Shown here one piece after another: positions 61,433-64,000 of a stretch of DNA of 64,000 nucleotides. The notes under the pieces were generated by a model that did no database searches, was not told the DNA's origin, and saw only the letters and a list, made by a program, of their open reading frames with translations. The number at the start of each line of letters is the position of its first letter. Within the stretch, counting starts at the first letter, position 1. The position numbers and the translations under genes were made by a program. The DNA is from Apium graveolens. Taxonomy: Eukaryota > Streptophyta > Magnoliopsida > Apiales > Apiaceae. The DNA is taken from assembly GCF_009905375.1 (NCBI RefSeq), contig NW_027418135.1, positions 62,001-126,000 of the forward strand, in the 5' to 3' direction.

Positions 61433-62528
61433 TGTTAGTGTATACTGAAAATATTTATTTGAAGTATGTACAATTATTTCTGGCCAGTTTATTTGAGAAT
61501 CATTTGAATGTTTACATGTTGTCTATTAATTAAATATTGTGAACAATCTAGTATCAAATGGAATACAGAATATTAGATTGTTAAATACGGTTATATAATA
61601 TAATAAGGTTCACAGCACAGGTGGTGTTGGATAATCCACTGGTATGGCTGTAGTATTATTTAGATTAGTTTATATTGACTAATAAATAATGCTAGTATAC
61701 TTTGTGTATATTGAACATGATCAAATTTAGAATTGTTCCCTTAATACTGATTAAGAAGGAGAACTAAGATTCTATGTTATTATTAATGCTTAGGTTCTTA
61801 ATCCGGAAATAGTAATTGACACGTGTATATTATTTACATGCTTTGATTTATATATGAAATAATTCTTTTGAATTATATCATTATATTTTGGGTGATGGAA
61901 TTATATACATGGTGGATATTATTTATTGAAGGAATCCATGTCCTGATAATATTCGGGTTAATGATGTCCCCTTGAAAGCTCAAAAAGATTTAATTATGTG
62001 AAACCCTGCAGGTGGAATTTATTCTGGCATAATTAAATAAAGGTTGAGTGGATGATCAAGGATAAAATATATTAATAAAATAAATTATCAGTAATTTATT
62101 TAATTAATGGACATATGATATTTTAAACATGGGGAATTTAATAAGAAAATAATATTGGAACCGAATTAATTAAATTACGGTATTAGGAAAGTTAGTGCAA
62201 ATATTAATTCTTTAGTGGATTGAATTAATATTTAATTACATTGGGCTAGGCTCAAGATGTAATTAGAAGGCTCAACCTAATTATCCATGGTCCCTATTGT
62301 AGCCTATATATATTCTTATTCTCTTCTTGCTTGGGATTGTGTGAAAACATATTGTAGCCACCAAGGAGCAAGAAGAGAGGATAACTTGAGAAGACGGAGG
62401 CCACACTTCGCTCAAGGGAATTTGAGAATACAATAGAAGAGCGTGGAATCAACCATTAACAAGGTAATCCTCTTTTCGTAATCTTTATCGTAAAACGTAG
62501 TAACACCCTAAGTCCGTGGTTCCCAACA
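61433..62528 (+). repeat. 3' LTR of element 3 (1096 bp)
   Basis: Starts TGTTAGTGTATACTG and ends GTGGTTCCCAACA. Compared with the 5' LTR I count about 20 substitutions, such as GCTTTGTGTAT against ACTTTGTGTAT near 61699, plus a 2-bp TA difference near the TATA box. Confidence 0.95.
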
Positions 62529-63635
62529 TCATGAACATGCAATTAGAAATCCTTTTACCACCTCTTAATTCCACTTTCATATCTATCACTTTTGTTCCAT
62601 ATTTTGGTTCTAATCAACCATGTAAGTCAATTTTTACCATATTAGAGTCACTTTGCACCTTATAAGAGTCACTTTGCACCTAATATACAACAATTAATAT
62701 GTTAACATCATATACATCCAATTTCACATCCTTTTACCGCCTATTAATGCCACTTTCATAAAAGTTAATCTTTTACCACATTTTGGCTCTAATCAACCAT
62801 GTAAGTCACTTTTCACCATATTAGAGTCACTTTGCACCCTATAAGAGTCACTTACCACCATATATTGATACAATTAACATGTCAACATCATGTACATGCA
62901 ATTAGACATCCTTTAACCACCTTTTGATACCCTTTCCTACAAGTCAATTTTGGGCCACATTTTGGCTCTAATCAATAATGTAAGTGACTTATCACCATAT
63001 TAGAGTCACTTTGCGCCTTATAAGAGTTACTTGCCATCATATATTGGTACAATTAACATGTTAACATCATATACATCCAATTAGAAGTCCTTTTACCACC
63101 TCTTAGTGCCACATTCATACAAGTCAATTTTGGTCCATATTTTGGTTCTAATTACCCATGTAAGTCACTTTTCACCATATTAGATTCATTTTACAGCCTT
63201 TATGTGTCACTTTCCACCATATATTTATACAATTAACATGTTAAAATCATATACATCCGAATTGACATCTTTTTACCACCTCTTAATTCCACTTTCATAC
63301 AGGTCAATTTTGTTCCACATTTTGGTTCTAATCAACCATGTAAGTCACTTTTCACCATATTAGAGTCACTTTGTACCTTATAAAAGTCACTTTCCACCAT
63401 ATATACAACAATTAACAAGTTAACATCATATACATCCAATTTCACATCCTTTTACCGCCTATTAGTGCCACTTTCATACAAGTTAATTTTGTACCACATT
63501 TTGGCTCTAATCAACCATGTAAGTCACTTTTCACCATATTAGAGTCACTTTGCACCCTATAAGAGTCACTTGCCACCAAATATTGATACAATTAACATGT
63601 TAACATCATGTACATGCAATTAGACATCCTTTAAC
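62529..63635. repeat. Satellite array, block 4
   Basis: About six monomers. The first, after the TCATG duplication (62529-62533), is the fused 8/3 type otherwise seen in the core heptamers, followed by types 4, 5/2, 8, 3, 4 and the start of 5. One monomer near 62660-62690 has GCACCTAATATACAAC where relatives have CCACCATATATACAAC. The array ends at 63635 in the word CCTTTAAC. Confidence 0.93.
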
Positions 63636-64000
63636 TGTGATATCCCATATTTTGCAGAACTATTATTATTATTTAAATATGTTTTGGTGATATCCCATAG
63701 TGGATATTTTATTCTTGTTTGACGAGTTGGTGTTATTAAATGGTAATGTGCTAATTGTTAAGTGTTATATCGATCCTTGTTAATTTCTGAAAATATTTGC
63801 TTAAATGTATTATTTTCAAAAGTTATTTGAAAACCGATTTTATTGATATCGGTAAATTGAGTTCGTTTAGTAATATTAGGGATTGAATGAATATTTTGTC
63901 TGCTATGTGTTATATGTAATATTAATCGTGTGGGACTCAGTTGTGATTGAGGATTATTTGTATTATTAATTACTGAGTCGTATCATTTTGTTTTTGTCTT
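63636..64000. mobile_element. Probable LTR end of a fourth element (partial)
   Basis: The satellite stops in mid-monomer and unrelated sequence begins with TGTGATATCCCATATTTTGC, a terminus typical of plant gypsy-type LTRs. TTAAC (63631-63635) would be the left target duplication. The phrase GTGATATCCCATA recurs near 63687. The remaining bases are AT-rich without coding signal. Orientation cannot be decided because both LTR ends begin with TG when read inward; the other end lies outside the window. Confidence 0.65.

Larger units (their letters stand above)
54769..62528 (+). mobile_element. Ty1/copia retrotransposon with both LTRs (element 3)
   Basis: LTRs at 54769-55866 and 61433-62528, primer site at 55868, polypurine tract before 61433, and target duplication TCATG at 54764-54768 and 62529-62533. 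Domain order GAG, protease, integrase, RT, RNase H defines the copia superfamily. Removing it restores the satellite word CATCATGAACATGC. The LTRs differ by about 20 substitutions and a small TA indel over 1.1 kb by my count, near 1.8%, so the insertion is fairly young. Coding damage (five stops, three frameshifts) makes it non-autonomous now. Confidence 0.97.

Noticed and set aside
1..64000. CENP-B box or telomeric repeat within the satellite
   Set aside because: No TTCG....A..CGGG-type motif and no runs of TTTAGGG were seen. The only telobox-like words are single copies in the LTR of element 1.

Overview
The window is repeat-rich heterochromatin of a flowering plant, probably a eudicot. The evidence is a nucleosome-length (about 180 bp) AT-rich satellite and plant-type Ty3/gypsy (chromovirus) and Ty1/copia LTR retrotransposons with tRNA-iMet primer sites. 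I cannot name the species; the LTR sequences vaguely suggest an asterid such as Apiaceae, with low confidence. There is no intact host gene, no rRNA or tRNA gene and no CRISPR array. All recognisable protein-coding sequence belongs to retrotransposons, most of it broken.

Layout: 1-32330 is one uninterrupted satellite array. 32331-37505 is a truncated minus-strand Ty3/gypsy element (one 3.43 kb LTR, primer site, leader ORF, partial gag). 37506-39087 is satellite. 39088-52771 is a complete-ended 13.7 kb minus-strand Ty3/gypsy element with roughly 4 kb LTRs, a 5-bp target duplication and a wrecked, rearranged interior. 52772-54768 is satellite. 54769-62528 is a complete-ended 7.76 kb plus-strand Ty1/copia element with 1.1 kb LTRs, a 5-bp target duplication and a gag-pol carrying five stops and three frameshifts. 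62529-63635 is satellite, and 63636-64000 is probably the start of a fourth LTR element that leaves the window.

The most interesting content is the satellite's organisation. I distinguish eight monomer types by shared variants. Away from the core they occur in an eight-monomer order (about 1436 bp) or in a seven-monomer version lacking one type. In the core (about 8.4-12.2 kb and 14.5-30.5 kb) a different seven-monomer unit of about 1255 bp dominates; it looks like the octamer after two neighbouring monomers (types 8 and 3) fused. At the centre (about 18.2-29.4 kb) three heptamers form a 3720-bp super-unit present three times in nearly perfect tandem, marked by a private 45-bp deletion. Within each monomer there is a 21-bp sub-period and a palindromic dyad. 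All four retrotransposon insertion points lie in the same quarter of the monomer, next to that dyad.

The retroelements sit only beside the less regular satellite; the homogenised 32 kb contains none. This fits a picture in which the core is renewed by recombination while the edge ages and collects insertions. Whether the array is centromeric, pericentromeric or subtelomeric cannot be decided from sequence alone.
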